A stretch of 64,000 bases of DNA from Fragilaria crotonensis. Lineage: Eukaryota; Bacillariophyta; Fragilariophyceae; Fragilariales; Fragilariaceae. Shown here piece after piece: positions 31,490 through 42,584 of this stretch (position 1 is the first letter of the stretch; every line of letters begins with the position of its first letter). Under the pieces are notes generated by a model. It was not told the DNA's origin. It ran no database searches and saw only the letters and a program-made list of their open reading frames with translations. Location: contig JAKSYS010000051.1 in NCBI GenBank assembly GCA_022925895.1, positions 1 to 64,000 on the forward strand. The letters run 5' to 3'. A program made the position numbers and the translations under genes.

Positions 31490-33741
31490 TGCAGTAGTAA
31501 ACGATTATTCGCGGCTCGCAGCCCTTGAGAATGACGATAGGATAGCTGACGTTGCACGTGCTGCCTGCATGTGCCACCAATACTGATGGTGATAAGGAAT
31601 AGAACTCTTGAACGTAATGTCTGACGCCTTGGATTCAATGTATTGTACGCAGAGGAACGGAGGAGGATGAAAATATTGTGTTTGTAGGGAGAAGGTTGCA
31701 GGTTTCAACGCCAACTGACGAGCTAGGAGTATTGTTCGGATGTTATTAGAATCGCATTCAGGGGTGTCATATTCGGATCGAGACATCATGCTTACCTGTT
31801 CAGAATGCAGAGGTAAAACAGAGACTATTCTTTCAATCCCTCGACCAGAGACTATCCGAAGCCAGACTACCGGTAGACCTGAGACGTCGACTCCAGCAGT
31901 AGATTTCATAGTATGAAAATCTCTGCACATGCTCTTTTCGCCAGCCAGCATTCTGAACGGACATCTCCTCGTCATGTTCCGTACTCAGATTTGGGGTCCA
32001 GTCTCCAGTCTGTCGAACATGGGTGAACATGCAAACATTACATTGGGGGTGAGAAATTGCGGGAGTAAATTAATACTTGGAGTACGCAGTAAGCACATAT
32101 AAAAGATTCTATGTAATTCTTTATAGATGATCGATCCAACGCCGCGACACAGTTTCAACGCATCACTTGACCGAAATAAGAGGTTCCGGACTTTTCGTTC
32201 ACCTTTAATAAATTCGTGTACAATCTACATAGACATGATTCAAAGTTCCAGAACCCCTAAATCACAAGGCAGCACGCCTGCCCTCGCTTCTATAGGGATT
32301 CCGTTCCGATGGAGTCAGTACGTGTAACAATAGTGGACAATAAAATCAGATGAGCCAACTCATTGCCATGGTCCTTTTCTTCATCATGACATCAGCAATC
32401 CATTGACCTCCAAGCCATCATCTGCTTGAAAGGTCATTATCATCAAATCTTTATTATGGTCGTAAGTTGGTGTAGCAGTCTTTCATTGCAATTTCTCCAG
32501 CAATTGCAAGGGCTCATGGTGATACGTTTCTTGCACTTCAAATCAAGATGCAAGTATTGTGCACTATCTTCTGGTAGCCAATGCTGATGATTGCTTGCCA
32601 CAGATCACAGCAATGACACTTGCAACAACATTTCGTGTAATACTGCTCGCCTCTGCCAGGAACACGAAGGCTCCAGGAGTATATCACCCAGGAGTTCTTC
32701 AGAGTAACATGGTGCCCCTCAAAGGGGTTTAGTCTAATCCCAGCAAGTCTCTGATGCTGTTGGTACTCCAACAATGATTCTCTTGCTACCCTTCTTGCAC
32801 GGCGTGCAAGAAGAGTACAACTCTCGCAGCCGTTTGTGTTCCGTTTTGGCTGCTGGAGGTTCCGGAATTCCTTCTACATCGTGCATCATACTCCGTACAG
32901 CGTTGGTAGAATGTGTCAGTGCAGATTGAAATGTCGGTCGACATAAGCGTCGAAAAGAAGGTATTCCGGAACTGCGAAGATGTTATGAGCCACTAGACCA
33001 AACCCCAGATTATCTTTGTGAAGACGTTATAAGTCGCTTGGCTATCAGCTCTAGTATAGCTATCGGGCTATATCCGGGCCGCTTGGATTAGTGGCTCATA
33101 ACATCTTCGCATTTTTGTGAAGACGTTATAAGTCACTGGGCTATCAGCTCTTATAGCGCTATATCCGGGCCGCTTGATCTAGTGGCTCATAACATCTTCG
33201 CAGGAACCTCCTGGAATATGAGGTATGTTGTGTATTGGAACAAACAGCAGATCTATGGGATGTAAAAAGATAAAGCGTTAAATCTCCAAAAGTTTGCTTG
33301 CGTAGATAGGTTAGATGGTGTCTAACATTGAAGGAACATACTACATACCTTTTGCTAAGACTGTGCTAAGGCTGTTAGAAACACTTGCCAATACATAAAG
33401 CGGTTTACGGTAGACATTAACAAAGTCATGAACCCATTAGGTCCCTTTTACATCCTGGTACAGTTGCCAAGTCCTCTGAGATGACGGGTTTCCTTCTGAA
33501 ATGTATCACACGATGTTCAAAGGGATGTAGTTCACATGTTCGAACGCACTTGTTTCAGTCCGGGATACTCTTTATATGGTAGCACGTTACACAGTATTCT
33601 GTCTTTAATAATGCTCGCTTCTACTATTACGACTAAGCCCATGTACACCGCAAATGGATGTTGAAACACGCAGATCGTTTTCTCAACAATACTCATACCT
33701 CACTGTCGACAACACCTGACCGCAGTCCTTCTTCGACCGGG
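31490..33741. other. Intergenic between array copies 1 and 2
   Basis: About 2.2 kb without a convincing gene. It contains a foldback MITE (32973-33202), annotated separately. The remainder has only short, low-scoring open frames. Confidence 0.6.
32973..33202. mobile_element. Foldback-type MITE with 5-bp target duplication
   Basis: A 230-bp element whose first 25 bases (TGCGAAGATGTTATGAGCCA then CTAGA) are repeated exactly in reverse complement at the right end. It is flanked on both sides by GGAAC (32968-32972 and 33203-33207). The interior is a tandem duplication of about 95 bp: GAAGACGTTATAAGTC, GCTATCAGCTCT, GCTATATCCGGGCCGCTTG, ending in TAGTGGCTCATAACATCTTC, with an extra copy of the terminal sequence at about 33088-33110. 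No coding capacity. The superfamily cannot be assigned from ends and a 5-bp duplication alone. Confidence 0.85.
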
Positions 33742-35013
33742 TCAGAGGAAACTGGTCTCGCGTTCTACTTTTGTTGGCCAGCACTCGTAACTGGACTTGC
33801 CAACCTTGGTACGCAAGTCCACAGCCGTTTGTGCAAAGTTACCACGAAAGTTGCAAGGCACACAGAGATCGTTTGTCTGGGCACAACCTTTTATGCAAGT
33901 GGCAAAACGTCGGGCCTTTTGAGCAATGATTTGGTCCCAAACTGGAAGAACAATTTTGTCGGGGATCATGTTTCGGACTTTGTCAAGCACTTGATCCAGC
34001 TTGTGAAATCCAGAGTCCAAAAGTCGATCCAGGCTTCGGATGGCGTCGCTTTGATTGTACTTGTCTGGTCTGTACCATAGCATGTCAGCATGGTGATTGA
34101 TGCTCGACATCAGAACAGTGGTGTTGCTTCCCATGGCCTTTCTGGCTTTTAGAATCTTGGTAGCACAGTCGTCGTAATCAATATTTAGCTTTTCCGCTCT
34201 CCAGTGGATCACATCAAAGTCTGCGGTCTTGGAGATTCCCATCAACTGAAGTAGATAGTCCACGATATCGTAGTGCTGGCGTTCGAAAGCAAAGTACTTG
34301 GCGAGTATGAGCCCAGTTTTATTACGGAAGTCCGGTAACAGCTTTCCGCCAACTCTAGTTCCAAGAAAGCCGCCTTTTCGATAGTAATTAATGTGAATCA
34401 CTGTCGTGCCATCGTTCTGTTGAAGTTCCCTCTGGAGAAGAGGGGTCAAGTCCTTCTGATACATATTTGTCAGATCGCCGCAATTTTTCTCAACATCACC
34501 AGGCTTTTGCGGATTTTGAAAACACATGGGGACAATGACTGGGTCCTCCACTGCAACCATGGCTTGGTATTGCTCGTAGGGTATAATGTTTGGGTAAAAT
34601 GTGCGGAGTTTACTCACATCGTAAACTTGGCTTAATCGGACCGTATACTCATCACAAGCTCGTAAGTATCCATGCCAAATGCAGGGCTCCACCACGGTGG
34701 CATTAAGCTTCTTGGCGACCATGAGAATTTCTGCTAAGGAGATCCTCCAGGTTGCCATTCCCTCCGAGAATCGATGAACGTAGATCCAAAGAGACGTTTC
34801 TTTGGGCTGCTCGTAAGAAATAGTTGCACTGGCTCGTGAAGGCTCAAGCTCTTGGATACTAACGCGGTCCTCCTCTTTAACGGTAGAAATTGCGATCGAC
34901 ATCTCACTAACCGGTGTGTATTTCATGTTCAATTCAAGCCTTACGATCAGGAAAGTGGCAGCCGCGATAAGAAAGGCTATCTCGAGTAGTGTTTTATTCA
35001 TTGGAGTGCCCAT
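33742..35013 (-). CDS. Fucosyltransferase-like type II membrane protein, array copy 2 (complete)
   Basis: 423 residues, uninterrupted. Membrane anchor MNKTLLEIAFLIAAATFLIV near the N-terminus, then a short stem that lacks the 25-30 residue segment coded in copies 5 and 9. The lumenal domain has EGMATWRISLAEILMVAKK, LNATVVEPCIWHGYLRACDE, YRKGGFLGTRVGG, ADFDVIHWRAEKLNIDYDDC, KLDQVLDKVRNMIPDKIVLP, WDQIIAQKARRFATC, and an 11-residue extra tail after ECWPT. N-glycosylation sequons (NATV, NKTG, NTTV, NQSD) are conserved with the other copies, in keeping with a secretory-pathway protein. The family function (transfer of a sugar, probably fucose, to protein or glycan) is inferred from motif layout. 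It is one of the intact members and a good reference for the array. Confidence 0.8.
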   Translation of the reverse strand: MGTPMNKTLLEIAFLIAAATFLIVRLELNMKYTPVSEMSIAISTVKEEDRVSIQELEPSRASATISYEQPKETSLWIYVHRFSEGMATWRISLAEILMVAKKLNATVVEPCIWHGYLRACDEYTVRLSQVYDVSKLRTFYPNIIPYEQYQAMVAVEDPVIVPMCFQNPQKPGDVEKNCGDLTNMYQKDLTPLLQRELQQNDGTTVIHINYYRKGGFLGTRVGGKLLPDFRNKTGLILAKYFAFERQHYDIVDYLLQLMGISKTADFDVIHWRAEKLNIDYDDCATKILKARKAMGSNTTVLMSSINHHADMLWYRPDKYNQSDAIRSLDRLLDSGFHKLDQVLDKVRNMIPDKIVLPVWDQIIAQKARRFATCIKGCAQTNDLCVPCNFRGNFAQTAVDLRTKVGKSSYECWPTKVERETSFL

Positions 35014-37625
35014 AGTAGTAGTGAGCGATTATTCGCGGCTGGCAGCCCTTGCGACGACTAAAGGATAGCTGACTTTACGCGTGCTGGCTGTCTGCGTTAC
35101 CAATGCTGACGATCAGGGCTTCAGTCTTCTGATGAAATGAAGGAGAATGCTCTTGGAAGAAATGACTGTCGTCTTGGCTTTCATGGATATACGCAGAGTA
35201 GCGTAGAAGTTCACAGGGAGCGAGTTGCAGGTGTCAACAAGAAACTGGCGTACTCTAGGAGTATTCTTTCGATTGTTTTGGAGATTGTTAGGACCATAAG
35301 TCAGGTTTGTCACGATGTTAGGATGGGATCGAGAAATCATACTTACCTGTCCAGAAAGCAGAAGTCAAACAGAGACAATGCTTTGAATGCCTCTACTACA
35401 GTAAAGACAAACAAGATCCCAGACCTGGTCTATGAGGTTGAAAGCAGGACTTGTGTTGAACTTATGTGTGCACTGGTGGAGTAGAACATGCCGAGGTTTT
35501 CTGCGAACGCACGTTCCTAGCCCGGATTCTGCATGGATAAGTCCTCAGCCTAGCGCGAAGTCCTTCTCCGGTACAAGCATAAACTAGATAGGGAGACGGT
35601 TTGTTGTCAGGCAGTAGTGAGACACTTTCTTTACACGTCTCAAACACCGTATTGACGCACTTTGACTTCGATTTTCGTGCGTTTAAAAGTTGTTCTTAAC
35701 GTTATTTGGTGGTTAGTTGCTGTAGCTACTTTTGGCGTAGTCACCTTGGTTCAGGAGTTATCTTCGACCGAAGTTCGCGGTAATTTTTTTCGCGACACAT
35801 AAAATTTCCTGACATCAATTGCTCTTTCATACTCACATGTCAATGCAAAGGAAGCAATGCTTGCAACCAATTTGCAATGCATCACTGAAAACATGAAGGG
35901 CTTCAAAGAGGTGCATCAATAAAGATGCAGTGATAATGGTTTGTCATTCATTGCAAAAGGGTGCTCAAAGCCTACCATTTTGTTGTGATGTTGGTTTGAG
36001 GTTGATGCTGTGATGGCGACGAAAATATTTTTCTTCTGAACGTTTGTATTGCTAAATTTTCTCTCCAAACATTTTGTTCTGCTAAATTTTTCGCCGTCAG
36101 ACGACAACCCATCGTGATGGCTCTCACCAATGAATGAGCTCAAACGATGATGAACTCCATCTCCCACACCCATTTGAATGTTCAGGCCTATTAAAATTAT
36201 AGTTCTTATCATGTTTCAAGTGTTTGACTCAAAAATACGACCTTGTTATCAATTTGCAACAAAGTACGATAGCTTGCTTTGTTGTCAAGTTTTCTCCACT
36301 CAAGTCGTGTAGAATGTACTGTAAATTATACGAGTGTCTCGTTATCTAGTTTACTTCCTCCGGGTTCCGAAAAAGTCGATTAAACATAACTTCATCAATA
36401 ACACTCCTTTTCCAAATGTTTTTGATTGAGCATGTGGACGGGAGGATTCTGCATCGTTTGGTACATTTTGAAGCCAAAAGGACGATTTTTCGGTGGTGTT
36501 TATTTTTTGTCGTCTCACTATCTAGTTTATGCTTGTACTCGAGTAATGTGATTTATTGATCCATGAAAGTGAACTACTCCGAAAGCGGACAATGCAAGAA
36601 CGAAGGAACGCAACTGTTGACATAGAGACAACTCAATTTCAAACACAAAACGACCTTTTTATGTTGAAGTTGCTTGAACCCCCTTGCAAGCTTGCAAGCA
36701 CGTCCAAAATCAACGGCTATAGAGCTATGATACCTATGCATAGTAGTCATTTGAATTCCCGTTATAAATCTACATATATGCCGTGTAGATTGACGCAGGA
36801 CGCACGATCCTTTCAAATTTGTGTTCTCTACTCTACTACCGGTAGGTTCTGTCTGGTTGCCTGAGTACTACCGGTATGTACCGGTTACCGGTAGAACACA
36901 GCACACGAGAGAGTGGAGAGTAAAAACATCGACTCTACACACAACAAACCTTTTAGTATGTAGGGCTTCCAAGTTCATGGGGTTGTTAGGTTGTTAGTAC
37001 GATATCGTGCTGGAGGCTGGAGTACTATTATCTCTATTATTAGTCAAGTTCTGTTATTTCGTAACTGGTATGCATAACTACATAACTACCGGTGGTGCCT
37101 GGTCACTGGTCAGCACACCGCAGACCGCAGACACTCCCCGTCCTTCCACGGAAACTTACTTTTTCCTTTCAACAAAACAGCTTCCAGAATGCGCTCTATT
37201 GACACCTTTCATCCGTAGCAAGTCATTTTGTTACACTTGTACTACGAAGTGCGATCTATACTAGTTTGAGATCACAGAAGGCGCACCACTGGAAGTCTGA
37301 TGATAGCCACCTGAAAGCTATTGATGGCTACGGCATGTGAGTCACATGTAGAGGCATCGGAGCGTGAAATGAGATCCCTGCGCATGTATTTTGGTCTTCG
37401 GTCTATCACGGGCATCGCGCTAACATTGATGGTTAATAAAGACTACGCACTTGCAACCCGAGAGTGGCTGTCGATGCACGGACACGATTTTTCCAAGAAC
37501 TGACCGTATTCAATCCTCAATTATTGGCACCGGATACAAGCCTATCGAGCTGGCGCTCATTTTGATGGGCATTAAAATCGCATTCACGGGTCTCCCAACC
37601 GACCCGACATGTCCGTACGCGCTGC
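35014..37625. other. Intergenic between array copies 2 and 3
   Basis: About 2.6 kb with no recognisable gene. The interval at 36830-37100 is rich in the palindrome TACCGGTA and in GTAC. Just downstream of copy 3, the short stretch at 37500-37625 resembles the 3' flank of copies 1 and 5 (ACAAGCC, GAGCTGGCGCTCAT), so duplication units included the downstream flank. Confidence 0.5.
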
Positions 37626-38942
37626 CTACTCGATTGGCCAGCACTGGTAACTCGACTTGCCAACCTTCGTCCGCAGGTCCACCGTCGTTTGGGCAAAGTT
37701 GCCACGAAAGTTGCACGCCACACAAAGATCGTTTGTCAGGGCACAACCTTTTATGCAAGTGGCAAAACGTCGGGCCTTTTGAGCAATGATTTGATCCCAC
37801 ACTGGAATAACAATTTTGTCGGGGATCATGTCTTTGACTTTATCAAGAACCTGATCCAGCTTGTGAAATCCAGAGTCCAAGAGCCGATCGAGACTTCGGA
37901 TGGCATCGCTTTGATTGTACTTGTCCGGATTGTACCATAACATGTCCGGTTCCTGATTGATGCTCGACATCAGAACAGTGGTCTTGCTGCCCATGGCGTT
38001 TCTGGCTTGTAAAATCTTGGTAGCACAATCGTCATAATCAATATTTGGCTTTTCCGCTCTCCAGTGAATCACATCAAAGTCCGAAGTGTTGAGATTCCCA
38101 TCAATCGAAGCAAATAGTCCACGATATCATAATGATGGCGTGCAAACGCAAAGTGTTTGGCAAGTATTAATTCAGTCCGATTGACATCCACCAACTTTTT
38201 CCCTCCAACTTTGGTATCGAGAAAGCCACCTTGTCGATAATATTTGATGTGAATCACAGTCGTGCCACCTTTTCGTTGACGCGCCTTTTTCAAAAGTGGA
38301 TTTACTTCCCTTCGATACATGTTCGCTAATTTGCCACAATACTTTTTCAGAGGCCCTTTTGGATTAAGAAAACACATTGGTACAATGACTGGGTCCTCCG
38401 CTGCCACCATGGCCTGATAATCCTCATAGGATACCATGTTTGGATAAAATTTGCGAAGTTTACTGACGTCGTACACTTGATGGAGTCGGGCTGTATAATC
38501 ATCACACGCACGCAAGTATCCGTCGGATGCAGGGCTCCACGACTGTCGCATTCAATTTCTTGGCCACCATGAGAATTTCGGCTAGTGATTTCCTCCAAGT
38601 TGCCATTCCCTCGGAATATTCTTCCACGTAGATCCAAAGTGACGTGTCCTTGGGCTGTTGGAACGACGGTGTTGCAATGGTTCTACTAGCATCTGCAGGG
38701 AATGAATGTTGGAAGTTGGTTCACATTTGTGAGTTGAATTCTCTCCACTCATGAAGTATTAGCCTCTTGAAAAAATGCTATAAGTACTTACATGCGCTCG
38801 TCTCAATGTTGGACGAAGCAGGGATCGACCACCTCGTTGCCATGATGTACTTGATGTCTACATCGAGCCTTTGAATAGACAGAGCAGCGGCAGCGATAAT
38901 GAAGGCTATCATGAGCAGTGTCTTATTCACTGGAATACCCAT
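37626..38942 (-). pseudogene. Fucosyltransferase-like array copy 3, frame-broken
   Basis: Full-length relative of its neighbours, but split over several frames. Exon 1 starts at 38942 (MGIPVNKTLLMIAFIIAAA, membrane anchor) and ends at a strong donor GTAAGT. The intron 38791-38693 ends CTGCAG, and splicing gives ...ETSAYASRTIATPSFQQPKD in frame with SLWIYVEEYSEGMATWR. Downstream there is a two-base loss after the VVEPCI block (near 38520) and a one-base loss before DFDVIHWRAEK (near 38090). The last part to ECWPIE is intact. The conserved motifs survive in the bits, so decay is recent or the breaks are consensus errors. Its GTAAGT...CTGCAG intron is the clearest evidence that the family originally had an intron in the stem. 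Confidence 0.75.
38693..38791 (-). other. Intron in array copy 3
   Basis: 99 bp, GTAAGT at the 5' end and CTGCAG at the 3' end on the minus strand. Splicing joins the anchor exon to the catalytic exon in frame through a split TAT codon. The intron body still resembles stem-coding sequence of copies 5 and 9 (GTGGAGAGAATTCAAC). Confidence 0.7.
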
Positions 38943-38966
38943 TGTAGTAGCAGTTGAAGTATACAA

Positions 38967-40200
38967 TCAGTCGCAGCTCTCAGCCCTTGAGATGTCGATT
39001 TGAGGATAGCTGACTTTTTGCAGTCGTACGCGCAACAGCTGTTTACCAATGCCGCCGATGAACAGTGCTTTAGCGCCTCGATACAGAACCGAACCCACTG
39101 GAAGCAACGACTGACGCCTTGGCTTTTGAAAACGATGCAAGGAACGGAAAACGATGTGTGTGTGTGTTTCGCAGGTTTGCTGATAGATGCTCTTGAGATG
39201 ACACAAGACGACGAAACGACGAGAAACAACTGTGGCCCTTTCAAATGCACAATGTGGGCAAAGAGACACTCAACTCATACAGCACATCGGACCACTTTTC
39301 AAAAATCACAATGTATGTCGCACCTAAGGACGACCATTATTACGCGTTCAACCGCTATTTCATAGTTCTTACTATGTCATACTACTACAGGATATGTATC
39401 AAAGAGGAAGATCCGGTAAACAGCAGACCATACTTCAAGTAAAGAAAGCTATATTTCTTAAAATCGATTTCATAATTTTAATTATTGCAACAGTGGTGTT
39501 TTATTGTGGATACGATTTCAGGCAACGGACCGTTTTTGAAATTCCGGCTTATGCATAAATATGCGCATTTGATGCGAAACCTGAAAACTGCCGGTGGCAT
39601 GATTGTGGATCGAAGCTCAGTTCGTTGTCTTGCCACAACCATGGCAGACAGCAGCTTTTCCATCCATTACAGAGCTGTCCCATTGTCTCATTACGCTGAG
39701 ACGACTTTAGTTTAGTTATATTGAAGGGAAGTATGCATACATTTAGCCCGAAACTCTGTGTAGATTATCTAATACTACAGCAGTGGTTTATGGAGGATGA
39801 ATCCGCTGTGTCCTGAGACACTTCTATCTCGTACTCCGAATATGTGTAGAACGGGTTGTACCCAATCCTGGATGGTTATATTGGCCTTCCCTCTTTTTGA
39901 TGATGGTATCACCAGAGAGAAGTTGAAACACACATTCTGGCCACAGTCCTCTTCCCAACGGTAACTCCGTATTGCGTGAAATGTATCATGCTGGTCGATG
40001 ACGGATTTTTCAAGACTGACACTGGCACACCGAGAATCGCTGTCCACGAACCAGATCGTTCCCAAAATCTCATCACTGTCCTTCCTCGAGCATTTCCCGC
40101 GAAGAACGGATCTACAAGGCATGCGTGCTTGTGCTCATCCGTCTCCAAACGGACAATGATGTACGTGACAGCAGGGGCAGCGGCTTTAACAACTGCTACT
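38967..40200. other. Intergenic between array copies 3 and 4
   Basis: About 1.2 kb, no gene recognised. Only short conflicting open frames are present, and I see no repeat structure. Confidence 0.5.
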
Positions 40201-41538
40201 CTAGATTGGCCAGCACTCGTCACTTGACTTGCCACTCTGTTTCCTCAAGTCGACCGCTGTCTGAGCAAAGTTACCAAGAAAATTGCATGCCGCACAACGA
40301 TGGCTACGACCACAACCTCCCGTACAAGTGGCAAACCGTCGTGCCTTGAGAGCAATGATTTGATCCCACACTGGAATCACTATCTGGTCGGGGATCATGT
40401 TTTGGACTTTATCCAACACCTGATCCAGTTTGAGAAATCCAGAGTCCAAGAGTCGATCGAGACTACGAATGGCGTCACTTTGATTGTACATTTCTGGCTT
40501 GTACCATTGCATATCAACCTCGTGGTTGATACTTGACAGCAAGACAGTAGTTTTGCTCCCCATGGTCTTTCTGATTTGTAAAATCTTGGTGGCACAATCA
40601 TTGTAATGAATGTCGGGCTTTTCGGCACGCCAGTGAATTACATCATATCCCGACGTGTTGGATACTCCCATCAATTGAAGCAGATAGTCCACGATGTCGT
40701 AATGCTGGCGTGCAAATGCAAAGTATTGTTCGAGTATCTGGCCAGTCTTTCTGAAATTCACTAAAGTTTCTCCACCAACTCTAGTTTTGTGGAAACCACC
40801 TTGTCGATAGTACTTGATTTGAATCACCGTCGGACCTTTTTTCTGCTGTAAAAGTGCCTTGTCGAGAGGAGCGTTCACTGTGCTGCTATAAATATTCGGT
40901 GCCTTGCCACAAACCCTCTTGATGGGTGGATTCCCAGTTGGTTTCTGAAGACACATGGGAACCATCACGGGCTTCTCCATTGTCACCATGGTCTGATAAT
41001 CCTCATAGGATGCCATGTTGGAGTAAAACTTGCGGAGTTTACCAACATCGTACACTTGATCCAGTCGAGCGGTGTAATCATCACAGGCTCGTAGACGACC
41101 ACGCAGGATACAGGGTTCCACCACGGTGGCATTCAACTTTTTGGCAATCATGAGAATTTCGGCCAAGGAAATCCTCCATGATGCCATGCCTTCTGCGAAT
41201 ACTTCCACGAATATCCAAAGAGACGGACCCGTGGGCAGCTGTTTTTTAGAAATTGCGGCAGGTTTTGCAGGTTTTATTGGGAATGATTGACTGGAAGGTG
41301 GAACTTGGATAGTTGTCTTGACCACGTGTGACGCAGTTGGCCCTTCATTACTCGTAGTACTCGAGTACTCGGAGTACTTACTGTATGTAGCTCTCTGCTC
41401 CATTTCTGCAGCTATTGCGATCCATTTCATTTTGCCCGGGTTGTATTTGTTGTTCAAGTCAAGCCTCAGAACAGAGAAAGCTGCACCGGCGATAAGGACA
41501 ACCATCATCAGCAGTGTTTTGCTCACTGAAATGCCCAT
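40201..41538 (-). CDS. Fucosyltransferase-like type II membrane protein, array copy 4 (complete)
   Basis: 445 residues in one frame. Anchor SKTLLMMVVLIAGAAFSVLR. The stem contains an odd stretch YSKYSEYSSTTS encoded by a GTACT/GAGTACTC-rich DNA repeat of the kind otherwise seen in intergenic regions, so intergenic repeat sequence has been taken into the coding stem. Catalytic-domain blocks: EGMASWRISLAEILMIAKK, LNATVVEPCILRGRLRACDD, YYRQGGFHKTRVGGE, VIHWRAEKPDIHYNDC, MIPDQIVIPVWDQIIALKA, ending GKSSDECWPI. The C-terminal Cys pair pattern differs slightly (CGRSHRCAACNF). Other family features are as in copy 2. Likely functional. Confidence 0.8.
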   Translation of the reverse strand: MGISVSKTLLMMVVLIAGAAFSVLRLDLNNKYNPGKMKWIAIAAEMEQRATYSKYSEYSSTTSNEGPTASHVVKTTIQVPPSSQSFPIKPAKPAAISKKQLPTGPSLWIFVEVFAEGMASWRISLAEILMIAKKLNATVVEPCILRGRLRACDDYTARLDQVYDVGKLRKFYSNMASYEDYQTMVTMEKPVMVPMCLQKPTGNPPIKRVCGKAPNIYSSTVNAPLDKALLQQKKGPTVIQIKYYRQGGFHKTRVGGETLVNFRKTGQILEQYFAFARQHYDIVDYLLQLMGVSNTSGYDVIHWRAEKPDIHYNDCATKILQIRKTMGSKTTVLLSSINHEVDMQWYKPEMYNQSDAIRSLDRLLDSGFLKLDQVLDKVQNMIPDQIVIPVWDQIIALKARRFATCTGGCGRSHRCAACNFLGNFAQTAVDLRKQSGKSSDECWPI

Positions 41539-42584
41539 GATTCTAGAAGAGTTTGTTGTATACTCTAGCTAGTATGTACGATCAGTCGCAGGGTCGCAGC
41601 TGATGTGCACCACTGGTTGTGTCGAGCAATGCGATGAAATCCGACGATACGGATATCATATGAATACAGGACGTGACAGCCTTCACGAGCTCCAATGCGC
41701 GCGTCCGTTTTCTTGTGCACCGGGTGAAGGAAGGAAAGTCCGAGCCAACCGCGCCAAATTTTGTCAATTTCGCCATCGTAGCTGCTGGTACTAGTACTGG
41801 AGTACTTGTAGTCGAGTACTAATTAACGACAAAACCGTTATTCCCAATAAATCCGAGTTGAAAATTGTGTCACACGTCACACAAATCCTCTCGTCGTTTA
41901 CCAACTTGAGAGTGCGGCCACCATGGCACACATTACACTGCTAGTTGTTGACATTCGGAACAGCAACATGTGCCATGGTCGATCTCTTCATGTTGCTTGA
42001 CAAGGAACACTGTACAGAAAAGATGCAGGACGACCCGGGGGGACACGCTTGACCACATGGACTTTTTTCAAGAAAGCAAAGTATACGCCGTGTACCTACG
42101 TTTGCTCAATTTCTGCTTCCAAACACTCGACACTATTCATGAGTGTTTACTGAATACGACGTAGAATTGTGCAGGTGCCCTGAAGCATTTCTGCTCGAAC
42201 TCAAATCTAGATTTGGATATTGTGTCGTTGTCTCTGCTCGATTTTTTTGATGCCGGGTCATTCAAGACATGGTGCGACATGCCATTCCTCTGGAGGGAGG
42301 GCATGGTGCGACATGCCATTCCTCTGGAGGGAGGGCATGGTGCTTGCCATGACCCGAACAAGAGGCTTGATGCCATTGGCAGCACCTGTGCTTTAGCCTT
42401 GCTGAAGGCAGGAGGACGGCAAAAAAAATTTACGGGGAATATGGTATAGCTTCCGAGCGACACCTGACCAGACTTCCTCAATCGTTGGCCACGGATACAA
42501 GCCTGACGAGCTGGCGCTCATTCTGGGCATTGATCTTGTGTTCACATCCGTCTCCTGACTGACATGCTGCTCGTGCGCGACAAA
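41539..42584. other. Intergenic between array copies 4 and 5
   Basis: No gene recognised. Includes a tandem duplication at 42269-42343, annotated separately. The last 100 bases before copy 5 carry the shared 3' flank (GACGAGCTGGCGCTCATT) also found at 30150 and 37545. Confidence 0.5.
42269..42343. repeat. 34-bp tandem duplication
   Basis: The unit ATGGTGCGACATGCCATTCC followed by TCTGGAGGGAGGGC occurs twice head to tail without mismatch, then a third partial ATGGTGC. Intergenic. Confidence 0.9.
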
